Assembly: GCA_958299035.1 (NCBI GenBank)
Contig: CATQJL010000305.1
Span: 32,129,733 to 32,193,732 of the forward strand
Direction: 5' to 3'
Length of the DNA: 64,000 nt
Origin: Cylicocyclus nassatus
Lineage: Eukaryota; Nematoda; Chromadorea; Rhabditida; Strongylidae
A program made the position numbers and the translations under genes. The notes beneath the pieces were generated by a model. The model made no database searches. It was not told the origin of the DNA and saw only the letters and a program-made list of their open reading frames with translations. Shown here in pieces: positions 46,790-58,407 of the stretch; position 1 is the first letter of the stretch, and each line of letters starts with the position of its first letter.

Positions 46790-47284
46790 GAAGGCAGCGT
46801 CCAAGCAAATCTGGACCCATAGGGATTTTACGTGGAAAGTACTTTTGGGGCCCTAACTAAGGCACTGCCCAACCGGCAGCTCAAGTAATGCTCTAACGGC
46901 TGAGATATTCCCCTCGAAACTGGACCCCGCGATCGTATTCGCATGGATTCATGGCATTTCGCGCCAGGATCCACGCTTTGCGCCATGAGTCCGTGCGAAA
47001 TACGATCGCGGGGTCCACTTTCGAGAGGAATATCTCAGTCGTTAGAGCACTACCTGAGCTGCCGGTTGAGCAGTGGCTTAGTTAGGGTTGGGCCGGACTG
47101 CGCGGCGTACGCGACGTACGCAGCGTACGCCGCGTATGCTCCTATGATGAAATATACCGAGCGTACGCTGCGTACGCCGCGTACGCCGCTTCCCCGCGAA
47201 GTCTGGCTCAACCCTTAGGGCCCCAAAATTACTATCCACGTAAGATCTCCGTGTGCCCAGACTTGCCTGAACGCTGCCTTCAAG
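46790..47284. mobile_element. Palindromic element carrying a younger MITE
   Basis: Left arm from about 46790 ('tgaaggcagcgtcc') and right arm to 47284 are inverted copies, including GGGGCCCTAACTAAG, GCCGGTTG and CGATCGTATT blocks, around a centre near 46975. The right arm is interrupted by the 130-bp MITE at 47085-47214, exactly at a TTA in 'agttagggcccc'. Confidence 0.8.
47085..47214. mobile_element. 130-bp Harbinger-like MITE, copy 2
   Basis: TTA-flanked; one base different from 41825-41954. It sits inside the right arm of a palindromic element, so the uninterrupted left arm shows the pre-insertion sequence. Confidence 0.9.
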
Positions 47285-47397
47285 AATTTAGAACTAAGCT
47301 AACTCCGGTAAATTGTGCGCCTACTGTCTAGGCAGGCATCGCATGCTCCGTGCGTTATTTCACAAGCGGCGCATTTGGAGTGTAAGGCAATGAAATT

Positions 47398-47424
47398 AGC
47401 TTGTTTCCATCAAAGAAACAAGCT
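47398..47424. repeat. Small perfect hairpin
   Basis: AGCTTGTTTC, seven-base loop, GAAACAAGCT. A second weak hairpin (AGTCCTCC / GGAGGACT) lies near 47538-47566. Neither has a T-run or other context to suggest a function. Confidence 0.5.
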
Positions 47425-47697
47425 TATGAATCAAATACAGATTATAGATTGTATACCGAAGACATGATTTTGGGAAGTTTCATGTGAAAAATCTTAGAAA
47501 TATATGCGACATAATGAATTCCCCAAATTAGTCCTCCTTCAGGATTCCAACAGGAGGACTGAGTCTATCTGGAGTATATGATCCGTGGTAAATCCCCATT
47601 CATCTCAGTTGAACTAAGATGAATCATTCAGAAGAACTTCCTAGGGTGAACCTAGAACTGCCCACCTTTCTATGCTCTAGGACAGTCAGTTGAACAG

Positions 47698-47909
47698 TTA
47701 GAAGATTGCCGGCTAAGTGCCACGGTCAGTTCATAGAATGCCATTCAACCGAGTGCAGGTTCTATGGTGAACCGAGGAAGATAGACAAAACTCCCATCCC
47801 ATCAAATTGCTTGAGTAGCTTACGGAATGATTCGTATTGTTGCGATGCAAAACTCCCAAGATTGCACAGTTTCGGGAATATAAATGGGAGAGGATCAATG
47901 AACAAGTGA
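47698..47909 (+). CDS. Possible terminal exon, Cys-rich
   Basis: A frame of 69 residues begins after a GTTGAACAG acceptor and ends in TGA. It reads KCHGQFIECHSTECRFYG...NDSYCCDAKLPRL, with seven cysteines, which could be a small secreted or zinc-binding domain. No upstream partner was found. The stretch 47910-48807 after it has no supported gene. Confidence 0.35.
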
Positions 47910-48807
47910 TTGCGGCGAGAAAAGCGAGGAAACGTTTCTTTTTTTTCGGAGTTTGCTTACGTTAGGTGAAGATTACTTGCATGCAATTATCTAGATTGTT
48001 TGTGCCAGTGCTTTGCAATCGCCCGTCCGTACTCGTTAGCTGATCCTCTGAGCGTACTGCGCTAACGGCGTGGTACTAAGAGTTGGTACGAGATGATGGC
48101 CAGTGGTTATGATTGATTGTTGCCATTAGTGGCGATCCACAGCTACCAAACTGGCAATGCTATTCGGTATTATCGGAGGTGAATCAAAACAGAAGCAAGA
48201 GCCTTGCCCTATATCACAGACAAGGCCAATTCAAAACCCAACAACCTCCAGAATTTTTTTTATGTTGATAGAAAGTTCACATTAATTGTGCCTAATCATT
48301 AGTAGCTAATCACCTACGCTATCTGCATGCCTCAACTCCCTCCTCCTCCTACTTTTGCTAATAAATTTTGAATTAGGATTTCGATTCGATATAAATTCCC
48401 TCAAAGCTCTAAGTTTTCATATAAATGCTTGGCAGCATATCGAAAGGGCCAACGTGCACCCATACCGCAACCCTCATACATACCTTGCAAAGCTTTTGAC
48501 ATAGGCCATGGTTTAGCAACTAACGATTACCATGCGGGAACTACGTCATATGCGTTAGACTGGCTAACGACCGCCCATTCTTAATGCTGGGTACGGACGA
48601 TCCTAAGAACGAAAGCGCGAAATCTTCATTTCCGTTGTTTGGCGGATATGCTCCTTTAGCAACATCGGCAAAGCGGCAACAGTGTTGATGGACTTTTGAG
48701 GCATTGCAAATTTATTCGTTGCGCATGACTTGAACTTCCGAGCTCCCCAACATCACACAGACCCCCCACGCCACTCCACCACCTCGGTTTTATTCTGTCC
48801 ATAAAGG

Positions 48808-51800
48808 CTACTGGAGCATATCACCATGACTGGAGGATAGGGTATGGATTTTCCGATCAATGGCTGGACGGATGCTGGATTGAGCGCCACGAAAACTACT
48901 CAGGTCCGCCTCAAGAGAGATACCCCAGCGGGGCTTTGCTACGGACTTATCTCTTTGTATACTTGTGAACTCTGTAGAAAAATCAATTGGCGACGAACTT
49001 GGCACAAATTTGCCGCGATATTAAATAAAGAGCCGTGTACCGTCCTTCATTGTACTTCAGCTGCACTTCGTAACGATTAAATTTTCTATCTTCCTCATCC
49101 AAGCTGTAAAGCAACTTTGAATTATATATTCAATTCTTGATAATTGATCGCTGATTTGAACATACTTATCATCTGTGACAATAAGATCGCCGGTTTGTAG
49201 GTCGCTCTTTTTTCTAATAAACATATCCATCAGAGTGGCTTCGTGCTTCTGCAACGAAATTTGAAGACAACTAAAAACCCAACTTTTGGAGCAAACGCTA
49301 AGATGTTTTCTAGAGCAAAGGAAAGTTTAATGAAGTTTTAAAAGCTATAGAAAATCATTTGCAGTCGATTATGCTGTCCACTCGACAATGTATAAGCCCC
49401 GTAAAATCTAATGCCCACCCGTCGCTTTGAACACCAACTCGCAGCGCGGCTGGAAACGTTTGGTCCCGAAGCGCTACAAACAAACTTTTTGCGAGCGACA
49501 ATGAGCGCACGCCCTTTCCAGACATATTTTTTTTAACTTTTGAGAGGAGGTTCGTCAAGATATACCTTGCATTAACGAGAACAACATGAAAGTTAAAGAA
49601 ACATTTCTTGAAATACAGTGAACGCCGCAGTCGTTCGCGACGACCGCTTGCTTACGCTAGTGTTCAAGGCACGGCGCGAGCAATTAGGTTTTACGGCGCC
49701 TATAGGTACTGAACTTTTTTGATTCTTTTGCATTGGTTTGAACTGCACATAATTAGTTCTAACATTTTTCTGTTTGCTATTACGAAAGAGCTTCTATTCA
49801 GACTTGGCATATTCAATTTGTTGACGCCTATGTTCGAGACATGATCACCCACTCCAACCGAAGGGTAGAGGCGTCGTCCAAGAACGCGTCGCAAAATTTT
49901 TTACAGTTACCTACATTGGTTATGGAAACCTGAAAACTATAACTATTAAAGGAATTTTTCAAATTACTTTAAAGCTTGATAAGCTGTCGAAATTCCGGAA
50001 AGCATCTCGAAACATTTTTCTGGGTGACGCGATCCATTATGAAACAGTGAAACTAATTTTTCCTAGCTTGAAACTTTGAATTAAGAGATTGGCAATTCGA
50101 ACAAGAAAAAATTTCTAGGGATAAGTGCAACTCGGATAGGTCATTGTTATTCCTTGGTAGCAATCAAGGCTTTTATATGAATGTTAATATGCCACAGAAT
50201 CTAGGTACATATCGTATCTTCAAGCAAGAATCCTCGCGAACTTCTAGGTCGAGTCATATAGGAATAGCTGTTCGCTCATATCTCTACTTGCACAAGTAGC
50301 ATTTCTCTCAGTTTCTATCCAGGTGATTGTATAGCTTGCACAACCACCCATCGCCATTTTTTAGCTATACAGACAAACATTATGCGTTTTGATTTAATTT
50401 AACGTCTTTGTGACAACGCAATCAAATTGAGATAGCCAGATTAGTTTGAAAAAGTTTTACCTCAAGGTTGATCTTGCCGTTGACATCCGCTAAATCGGGT
50501 CTCTCCTCTTCGAGAATGCGAACACTATACCATGGTGGCTGGCGACGGCCTTTAACGATTGCACCCGGCATAACCTAGGCGTAGAATAACAATTTCATTC
50601 GTACATGAAAAGCGCAACGTCATGCAGTCCGTCTCTGTACGCTTGCACAGATTCATAAAGGAAAACTAGCGCTATCCTCTATAGCACTCCTTCAGGCAAA
50701 AGGCAGCGCCAGGTTTGAAAATCAGTTTGGTTTAGTTTAACTGCTTAGATCTCAACACTGCAACCGAAAAGAACATATCAAGTAATTGAATATATGCCAC
50801 CCCCAAATGCGCTTTTTTGATTTTTGAAAAGTTCTAGATTTGTCAGACGATAAGAAGGGGGTTTGGAGGAGGAGGATACGATCTCAGTTTTGGACATCAG
50901 ACTTCACCTTGCCTATCTATCTTCAAGTTTACTCATAATTGACTAGAGACACATCGCGCAAAAGCGTGAATATTATTGGGCAGGCGTTTTTCAATTGATT
51001 CGAAGATTAGTGTAGCCAGGATTACGAAATCATATAAAGAGTAAGAACTCGAGGTTTACAAGGCATACATTTTGCAACATGTCTATAGCAATAAATTGTA
51101 AAGTTACTTGAAGGTAGAGAAACAATGTGAAAGTTAGTTCAAAACATCAAAACATACAGTGACCGCCAAAAAGTTGCGGACAAGCCGCCTTCCCCCCTTT
51201 TTTTTGAATGGACAACAAAGATGATTGAAATAATGATTTGATTGTTTATGATGATAGAGCTTTTTAAGAGCTAAAACTCATATTTTACACTTTTTGGAAA
51301 ATATGCATTGCAAAAAGTTTCAAAATACCTTTTGTTACGAAGGTCCGAGAATGACCGCGTCATAATATCGCGGACAACAACCCGAACGCAGTTCCTTTGG
51401 GTTCTTCTGATGCGAAAAAACCAGTAATCCGAATGGGTAAGCACACTCTCAGAAAGAACTTGTCAAAGACTTATTCTGCTTATGGTTACTTCCTTAAACG
51501 TAAGCTTGAATTCTATCTTGCATTTTTTAGAGTTTTGAGTTCAAAATTCCCTCCTTCAAACGGAATTTCTTCATATGAAAACCGATACATCATAACAAAG
51601 CTTTCTGCACAAATTGGATCGCTCTTTACCATGCTCTATGCATCGGACGTGTGCTGGTATGTTTCTTTGCTGAAAATGGCTCCAGGTAATGCGCGTGTAA
51701 CCTCACCTGCACCATGCCATTGACTACTACCTTGCAGACTAGCAGCTCGGCCTGTGGTCAATTTTCTGAGCCTGCAAGTAGGCTCTCTTGAAAGAGCGAG

Positions 51801-54800
51801 AATTCCTTGACACAATGATATGCCAAAATGATAAATGTAAGAAATCCTAGAAGTTTTGAGAATGGGTTGAAAAAGCGCAGCTACACTGGTGACTAGAGTA
51901 ACAGCTTCTACGCTAAAAAACCCGCAAAACTTCGAAATTGAACCATTACAAGAAAATTGTCGCTTTCGAATACCCAGAACGAAAGTAACGAAAACAGCAT
52001 TGCATAACCTTAGTTGAGGGCTTTAGACTGCTGCTTATGCTCCCTAAAAAACCCGTTTTCACAACTGCAAAACTTCTAGGATTTCTGACCACCACCTTGA
52101 CACTTTGAAGAAATTTAGCTTGAAAAAGGGACTTAGAAGTCACTTTCTAAAAAAGTCACAATGGTAATTAAGCTTGTGTTTTTCTAGAAATTAACCATAA
52201 CCAGCGAGCTCTACATGAAAAAAAAAACCCCCCAACGAATATTTCCACGTTCAGAGAATTGTTGGCCACGTTATTGCATTTCCGGACCTTTTTGATAAAG
52301 GATGTAGCAAAAATTTTTGAAATGCATATCTTCCAAAAGTGTGACATGTGGGTTGTGGTCCGCAACTTCTGGCGGTCACTGTAAATATTTCTTCTGAGCT
52401 CCGCTCCTCTTCTGGTCGATGAAAGTTCGTGCAATTTGGGGCAACCTTTTCTTTGGCCCCGATAAAGTTCATGTATCCTCACATGTTTTGCTACTTACAA
52501 ACACGCTAAAAAAATGCGCACTGGAGTGCAAGAATCTCTGACGTCTTTTGTCATTCAGTTGAAACAGTAGTAATGGAACGCTCAACTTAATCTGCGTTTG
52601 TACTTTAGTCCTGAGTAAATCCAGTTCGACTTACAATCTGCTTAGCAGCGATTGGCAGATACTTCACCTTTGTTTTCTCCGAAACTGGTGACTCGGAAGA
52701 TGATGAATCCGACTGAAAATCCATCAATTGCCTCTGCACGTACAGAACAAATACGTTAATCTATATATAAATAAAACCGAATCTCTGTAAATTTGTTCAT
52801 TTGTAAGTATGTGGCTTATAGACTCTTTTGTGTGTGAACTGGGGCTAAAATTTGTCCCCCTATAAATAAGGCACGGCGCAGAAGATAGGCTACTTTTTGC
52901 GATGATTTGTTGGGCCCTTCAATCGATTTATTGATTTGTTTACTTACATCGAGAGTTCACCAACCACTGTTGGATAATTCCTCCAGAGTCATGTAGGTTG
53001 GGCGGTGAAGTTCATTTACATTTTTCGGCGAAAAAGATCCGGTGTTTCAAGTCAGCAAGGAAGACATCACATTTCGTCGCAGATATGAAGAAGGACGGTA
53101 AGTTTTAATGCGTTTGGGATCGAGTAGCCCAAATCCCGGGCGGGACCGGGGACGCTATCTAGTGTTTATATGTGTGTGTTGTTGGGGGGGGGGAGGGTAC
53201 AATGTTTCAGACCTGTTAGCGGTGCATAAAGAAAGGTTCATTTTTGTATCATTTTTAGCGTACACTCGACTGGGAAATTCGGAGCAACCGTACCACCACG
53301 TCAGTGTACTAATAAGTTGTATAGTCATTACGTGACCGTTACGTATTGTTCTTATAAAAATTACATAACCAAAATACGCCTATGCTTTGAAAAAACTATT
53401 CTACCAATATGTGCCTTTAACCAAAAAATTGTCATTTTTCCAATGCGCCACAAAAATGTTATGCCGAGCACAGTGGTTCAAAGACTGCGGATATGAAGAT
53501 TAGGCAGCAAATAGCATTTTTCCAACAATAAGGGGCAATTGGACGGTCAATGCCGCATTATTGCAGCGAGTGGATTTCCACTCTATGACTTCTGAGGCTC
53601 GTCGTTTTCCACTGTAACAATTCCCTTTTAAAAAAAGCTACTTCAACATGCCCTTACAAGCACGAAGGTAGATGTTGAAAGAACAGTACTGCGAGCCTCG
53701 TTGTCTCTGCATCACATTAGGATACAAAGAATTCGATGAGAAGGGATAGGGCAGGTGCTTCACGAGTGCCTCGCCAGAATCTTATAATCCTTTAGTCTCT
53801 CCTATTCTGTATTTACTTACTAGAAAAGGATCCCAAATCGAGTGGCGATTCGGAGCAAAATGCATATCACTAAATCATTTTGTTAGAGATAAATTTGAAT
53901 CTGTCCTCCGTGTCTGCTGCGGAAATCTCTGGAAGAATTTATGAACGTTCAAAGGCCCAAGCATGGCCAACGTTTAGTGGTCTGCCTTTCAAGAATTAGA
54001 TTTTCAAAAACACTTATTTATGCTGGTCAATGTGTGCATTGCTTGTAGTCAGCACACTCGCATCTTTTCAATTATGCACTCTCAAACGAATTTATATGCG
54101 CATCATGCATTAGGACATCAATGACACGATTTCAACCGCTCATAACTTATTCCAGAGAATCCCGCAGAAGATACAGAAGGTAGATCTGGAATCAGCTCAT
54201 CAGGCGCAATCAACGATATGTATTTCCTTCCATTTCTCCTACGCGATTTGGGATCCTTCCTTTGTCAGGCTCACATAAAGTAATTAGAAATAATAAAAAC
54301 TCCACTCTTCAATTGCTAAAGCAGTGCCGTACTCCTCTAATGCATTTTATGCCGCAAAGAGAGGAGGGCTCACCTGATAAGACATATTGAGATGCGGCTA
54401 GAATGACCGGGCCGTTTGAGAAGCCAGTAGGGATTTGCTTACATAAATCTCCACCTTTTCCAAAACTTTTTTTACCATTCTAATTTCTACGTCTACGAAG
54501 AGAAACGATTTAAGAATGCTGTTGTTTCTTTTTGCTTTACATATATTTATTACCGCTTATCCATCAGTGTTCGAAAATTGCATCCTTTGATTAACTTTGA
54601 GGTACTAAAGAAAGTTGCGTGTGTTGCAGTCTTGCATGAGTTTCTTTCGAAATGAACTTAGTGGTTTCCACTATTTATTTCTCTCCTAGTGCGTAGATTT
54701 GCTCTACTGCTCATGAGTGAGGTGAGAAGCATCAAGCAGGGCGCTCAATGAGGGTGCGCCGCTAAAGTACCTAGGGAAACTGACCGGGGTCCACATTCTA

Positions 54801-55332
54801 AATTCTTATAACAGTATTCTGAATTATCGCGTAAGTGCGGATTCAAAATCGTCCACAGTAAAAAAAAATTTTCTACTACAAATTAAAAACAAAAACATGT
54901 TAAGAAGCAGACAACTCGGCAGGGCGTAGTATCAGTATTATTATTATTATCATCCCAATCTAATGAGTACAAGGCGCAGAGTATCAAATAGACCAGACTA
55001 AACACCAGATCAATTCAGAAACTCTCTATTGTGCTGCGCGGTACCTAAAAAATCTGCCAGCAATCCTTTCGCGAGGCCTAACAAAGCGGCTGATCTGCTC
55101 GCATAAAAAAGAGGAAAAGAAAAGCTGCGCCTTGTACTCGTGAACTTACGATAGTTGCTGCGTCAGGCACTACCTTGCTAGTTTCAATAAACAAGATTGA
55201 ATAAGGGAAGAGAAAAGTTTCGGAGCAATTTTCTTCAACCAAGCTATATTGTGCAGCTGCATTTGGACGGAAGCCACTAAAGAACCTTATCGATAGAACG
55301 TGGTCTCGCCACTCCAGGGCGGTATATATCAT
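48808..55332 (-). CDS. Unknown protein, seven-exon model
   Basis: Exons on the minus strand: 55150-55332 (ATG, ends ATC|GTAAGT), 52635-52733 (ends ATT|GTAAGT), 50461-50574, 49849-49910, 49382-49565, 49116-49248, 48808-48971 (acceptor TTTTTCTACAG, ends TAG). All joins keep phase, giving about 312 aa. Segments with natural composition: QSDSSSSESPVSEKTK, PGAIVKGRRQPPWYSVRI, LRVGVQSDGWALDFTG, DQLSRIEYIIQ. I recognise no domain. If translation instead starts at the ATG at 52724, the product is about 248 aa. The AAG acceptor of exon 5 and the donors of exons 5 and 6 are weak; an alternative donor at 49075 also fits with a different acceptor. Introns carry a Tc1-like element (51157-52381), a Helitron (52760-53162) and a palindromic MITE (53825-54260). 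Confidence 0.6.
51157..52381. mobile_element. Tc1-like element (1225 bp)
   Basis: Ends CAGTGACCGCCAAAAAGTTG and CAACTTCTGGCGGTCACTG, TA on both sides. CAGTGACCGCCA is a common Tc1-family start. The length would allow a transposase, but the frames inside (51397-51723 plus; 52168-52482 minus) show no DDE-type motifs I can see, so it is probably non-autonomous or decayed. Confidence 0.85.
52760..53162 (+). mobile_element. Short non-autonomous Helitron
   Basis: Starts TCTATATATAAATAAAACC directly after an A and ends ...CTAG directly before a T. About ten bases upstream of the CTAG is a GC hairpin (CCCGGGCGGGACCGGGG). No terminal inverted repeats and no target duplication. These are the diagnostic Helitron features. 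Inside, 52998-53099 is open in all three plus frames and ends at an exon-like GGTAAGTTTT, possibly a captured exon fragment. It lies 27 bp upstream of an exon of the minus-strand gene. Confidence 0.85.
53825..54260. mobile_element. Palindromic MITE with GGATCCCAAATCG ends
   Basis: Arms of about 120 bp (53825-53945, 54142-54260) are inverted: AAGGATCCCAAATCG starts both, and 'tctgcggaaatctctggaa' matches 'tctgcgggattctctggaa'. The exon-like minus frame at 54148-54230 is part of an arm. Target duplication unclear. Confidence 0.65.
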
Positions 55333-56030
55333 ACTCCCAAATGGAAAGGGGTTCCTGTACAGGTCACAGCCCGTATAAGCGAGGGCACGCGCCCGCGATA
55401 CACGAAGTCAAGCTGGTGATGGGGCTCCTGTCTGTTTAAAAATATGGTCCGATCTGGCAAGCGTGGCCATGTTGGGTGCGGCAGGTGCTCGACCGTGCCT
55501 GATCGACAGGTCGGGCCATGCGTCCCAAACTTTCATAAGTCACGGGATGGCGCTTTCTCCTGTCCGGGCACTCGTTAATATTGATGCAAAGAGCGAGTGG
55601 GTGATCGATAAAGACCACCCCTGGTTTCCGCGAAGCGATGTAATTACAAGATTAAGAACAAATTCGTACCGAGTGTTGGAGTAAAGAAAAAACAATTACG
55701 AATAATTTGTTGAAATGTATAGCCATCACACTGCATAGCAGACAGCTACAGTATGAATGTCGTTTCCGTGCAAAAGTGTCATATAGTAGCGGCACTTACC
55801 ATCGTGACGATTTAGCTAAAGGATATACGAAGCCGGATTTCTTGGTTTGTGTAGCAGAAATGAGTGTGATTTATTTGACCTACCATTTGCTTATCTGAAT
55901 TTCAAGAAATGTTATCATCCTATTGATTCAACTAACTGAATGATTTATGCTTTATTGGATGGTGCAAATGAAATGTTTGGCCGCTTACTATTAGCAGGGA
56001 ATAATTGAGAGCATGAGCATTGTGCAGTGA
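55333..56030. other. Intergenic stretch without a supported gene
   Basis: Plus and minus ORFs overlap at 55436-55684 and neither has splice support. GACCTGTACAG just upstream (minus strand) of the ATG at 55332 could be a leader-splice acceptor for the unknown gene. Confidence 0.35.
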
Positions 56031-56219
56031 GTGTGGCAAAAACGTGACAAGTTTTACAAGGAAATGAAATTAAGATATAGGCAAACACCGGCAAATTTGA
56101 AAGCAATAGACCGCGTTAGCCCTATTGCAGTGTTTGGACAAATCTGTGCACATAGGACTTTCAGGCGAAAACTGTTCGGGGAGCCTAAACTAGATGACTT
56201 CACTTACGCTGCAGCGTAA
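56031..56219 (+). CDS. Possible exon, unknown
   Basis: Sixty-two codons of natural composition (KRDKFYKEMKLRYRQTPAN, PIAVFGQICAHRTFRRKLFG) ending in TAA within a perfect 26-bp palindrome TTCACTTACGCT/GCAGCG... at 56199-56224. An AG precedes the frame but no partner exon was found. Could be a chance frame. Confidence 0.3.
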   Translation: MWQKRDKFYKEMKLRYRQTPANLKAIDRVSPIAVFGQICAHRTFRRKLFGEPKLDDFTYAAA

Positions 56220-56224
56220 GTGAA

Positions 56225-57360
56225 CCAACTAAGGCCGAAATTCATCTTTTTTCTCAGATATAATATGTGATCATTGAATCCATACCTTCTATACATAGAT
56301 CAAGTCTATGGGTCCGTGGTAAACCCCCTATGTCGTAATGTAAAGAAAGCGAGCTCGCGATGTGTCCGACTGAAGGAAAGCTGCTCACGACACACCTTAG
56401 TCTTAGTCGCCGCAAAACTTGGGCGCGCACGCGCAGTCAAACCCTTCAATGGCCCTCGACGGCGCGCACTGCCACTGTGCTACTGATCTATCTTCAAAGC
56501 TAAAACCTAGCAAACAAAGATGCGACAGACAGAACAGACCCTTGCTGCTTAAAAGCAAATCGATAGGCAAGCTTTTATGTGTATTGGCGTTTGTGTAAGT
56601 TGTAGATTAGACACCTTCGCCTTGTCATTATGCCATATTGACGGTTTTTTAGCAGAGATGCGCATAGCGCAGCGTCATTGTAAGGCGGCGCTGAGCCAAC
56701 GGAGGGGGGTACGAGTGCCATGTGGGAAAATCTTTTGCAACTTCTAGCTAGTTATTTTTATGTAAATGAACAAAATTTCAAATGTTTTGGTAGGGGAAAA
56801 TTGCAATGCAAAAAATAAATTATTGACAATACACGAGAAAATTGGAATATTGTAAAAAACATACTTTGGTTGGTGCAAGCATAAGCTATTTCATTAGCCA
56901 TAACGCCAGACGGTTCTCTCCCTCAAGATAGAAGCACCGGAAAGAAAAGCTAGTGAATAGCAATTCAGCATATAAACATTATAAGAGGTTAAGATGGAAG
57001 AAGTAAGGGGATTAAGGCATGCAGAAGGAAATTTTGGTGCGTAAATGAGTTGCGATGTGAGGATATAGAAAAATAGTTCAGACACGACAAGATATGAATA
57101 AGTAGAATTCTGATGTAGATTTTAATCAAAATAAACTCATCCCTTTCCAATTACAAAATATATAACAGCAGAAATGCTTGAAAAACAGAAAAAATCGGTC
57201 ATCGTGTTGACATTTGGCCGCTTATCAGCTGTTGATATCGATTGCATTTGGCGTGCGCTAAACCTAGTGCCTGTGTCTACGGTCCTTGTGCACAGGACGA
57301 GCACGGCGTAGTCGAACCCCTAGTCGGTACGCTAGTCCCTATTTTTATTTCTCTGCCTCT
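56225..57360. other. No supported gene
   Basis: AT-rich with short overlapping frames only; I see no splice-consistent exons or repeats shared with the rest of the window. Confidence 0.35.
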
Positions 57361-57373
57361 TAGGTGACGACGT

Positions 57374-57945
57374 TCACGACGTGCTCGCTCTGCGAGCCGT
57401 CGTTTGTGGCGACATTTGAGCCGCGAGCTGAGCATTGGCTTCATAGGGATCCGTGTTAAAGTATGATGTCAAATAATTGAGAAGAGATTGCTGGATGTCC
57501 TGCGGCCAGACGTCCAGCAATTTCGCCGCGCGGCCGTGATAAGAAAGGCGCGCGACGAATCGCGGCCGAAACGACACGTACTGGGTGCGATGTTTCAGAC
57601 TCGCGACCATCACAATGGGAAGATTACTACGGGCCCTTTTTGAGTATTTGACGTCATACTATAACAGGGACCCCTATGAAGCCAATGCTCAAGTCGCGGC
57701 TCAAATGTCGCTTCGAATGACGGATAAACAAAAAGAGCAAAGGAGTTCTGGGCGGCAACGCCTCCTCCAGTACGTCCTCCCATCCGTGCCTGCCCAATCA
57801 ATCACGGTCAGCCCGACTATCCCCGGGTTCTCCGAAAGGGGATTGTCGGAATTTTTGCGGATTTTTGGTACCATATGCGGAACCAGAGACATGAGAAAGC
57901 CTCGAGAACAAAATTCGAAATCCGAGTGGACGGTGCCCTCAAGGC
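57374..57945. mobile_element. Family C relative with an internal inverted pair of reading frames
   Basis: The right end (TGGACGGTGCCC near 57935) and 57780-57945 resemble the nested MITE at 19398-19765. The left part holds two divergent frames, minus 57374-57613 and plus 57585-57974. Over 57397-57480 and 57639-57722 they are inverted copies and both read as YLTSY.N.DPYEANAQ.AAQMS. The left terminus was not found. Confidence 0.5.
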
Positions 57946-58205
57946 TACAAAAAAAATCTGATAGTTCGCGATAGAGTTAGAGTAAGATGGTCGATCTGAT
58001 CGAGCACTGTGAAACTAATACAAGGTGCACTACGCTACAAACCAAATAACATCCTACATTACTAGAGCTCAATGATGCACAAAAATGTCACAATGGAGTT
58101 GGATTAGATCGGCTTATCCGAATGTGTCTAATATGGAGCTTTTACAATAACAGCTAGAGCTAGTCTTTCAGCTAACAAATTGATCGTATGACTGCAGTTC
58201 TTTAA

Positions 58206-58407
58206 GGCCCCGGACAGACTTCACGCGATTTGATCGTCGCGACTCAATCGCCGACATTTCCATTCATTTTCATTTCACATTCAAAAATTTCGGGCTGGAA
58301 AAGTATCACAATCGAATACAAGTTGATAGGCATGGAATGATGTTGTAACAGTTGTCTCCTCGCGATTCAGTCGCGACGATCAAATCGCGTGAAGTCTGCC
58401 CGGGGCC
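58206..58407. mobile_element. Harbinger-like MITE, family B
   Basis: GGCCCCGGACAGACTTCACG to GAAGTCTGCCCGGGGCC, TAA on both sides; 202 bp. Opposite orientation to 4915-5113, with which it shares CGCGATTTGATCGTCGCGAC. Confidence 0.85.

Noticed and set aside
54148..54230. Exon-like minus-strand frame (SLIAPDELIPDLPS)
   Set aside because: Part of an inverted repeat pair with 53825-53945, so better explained as a MITE arm.
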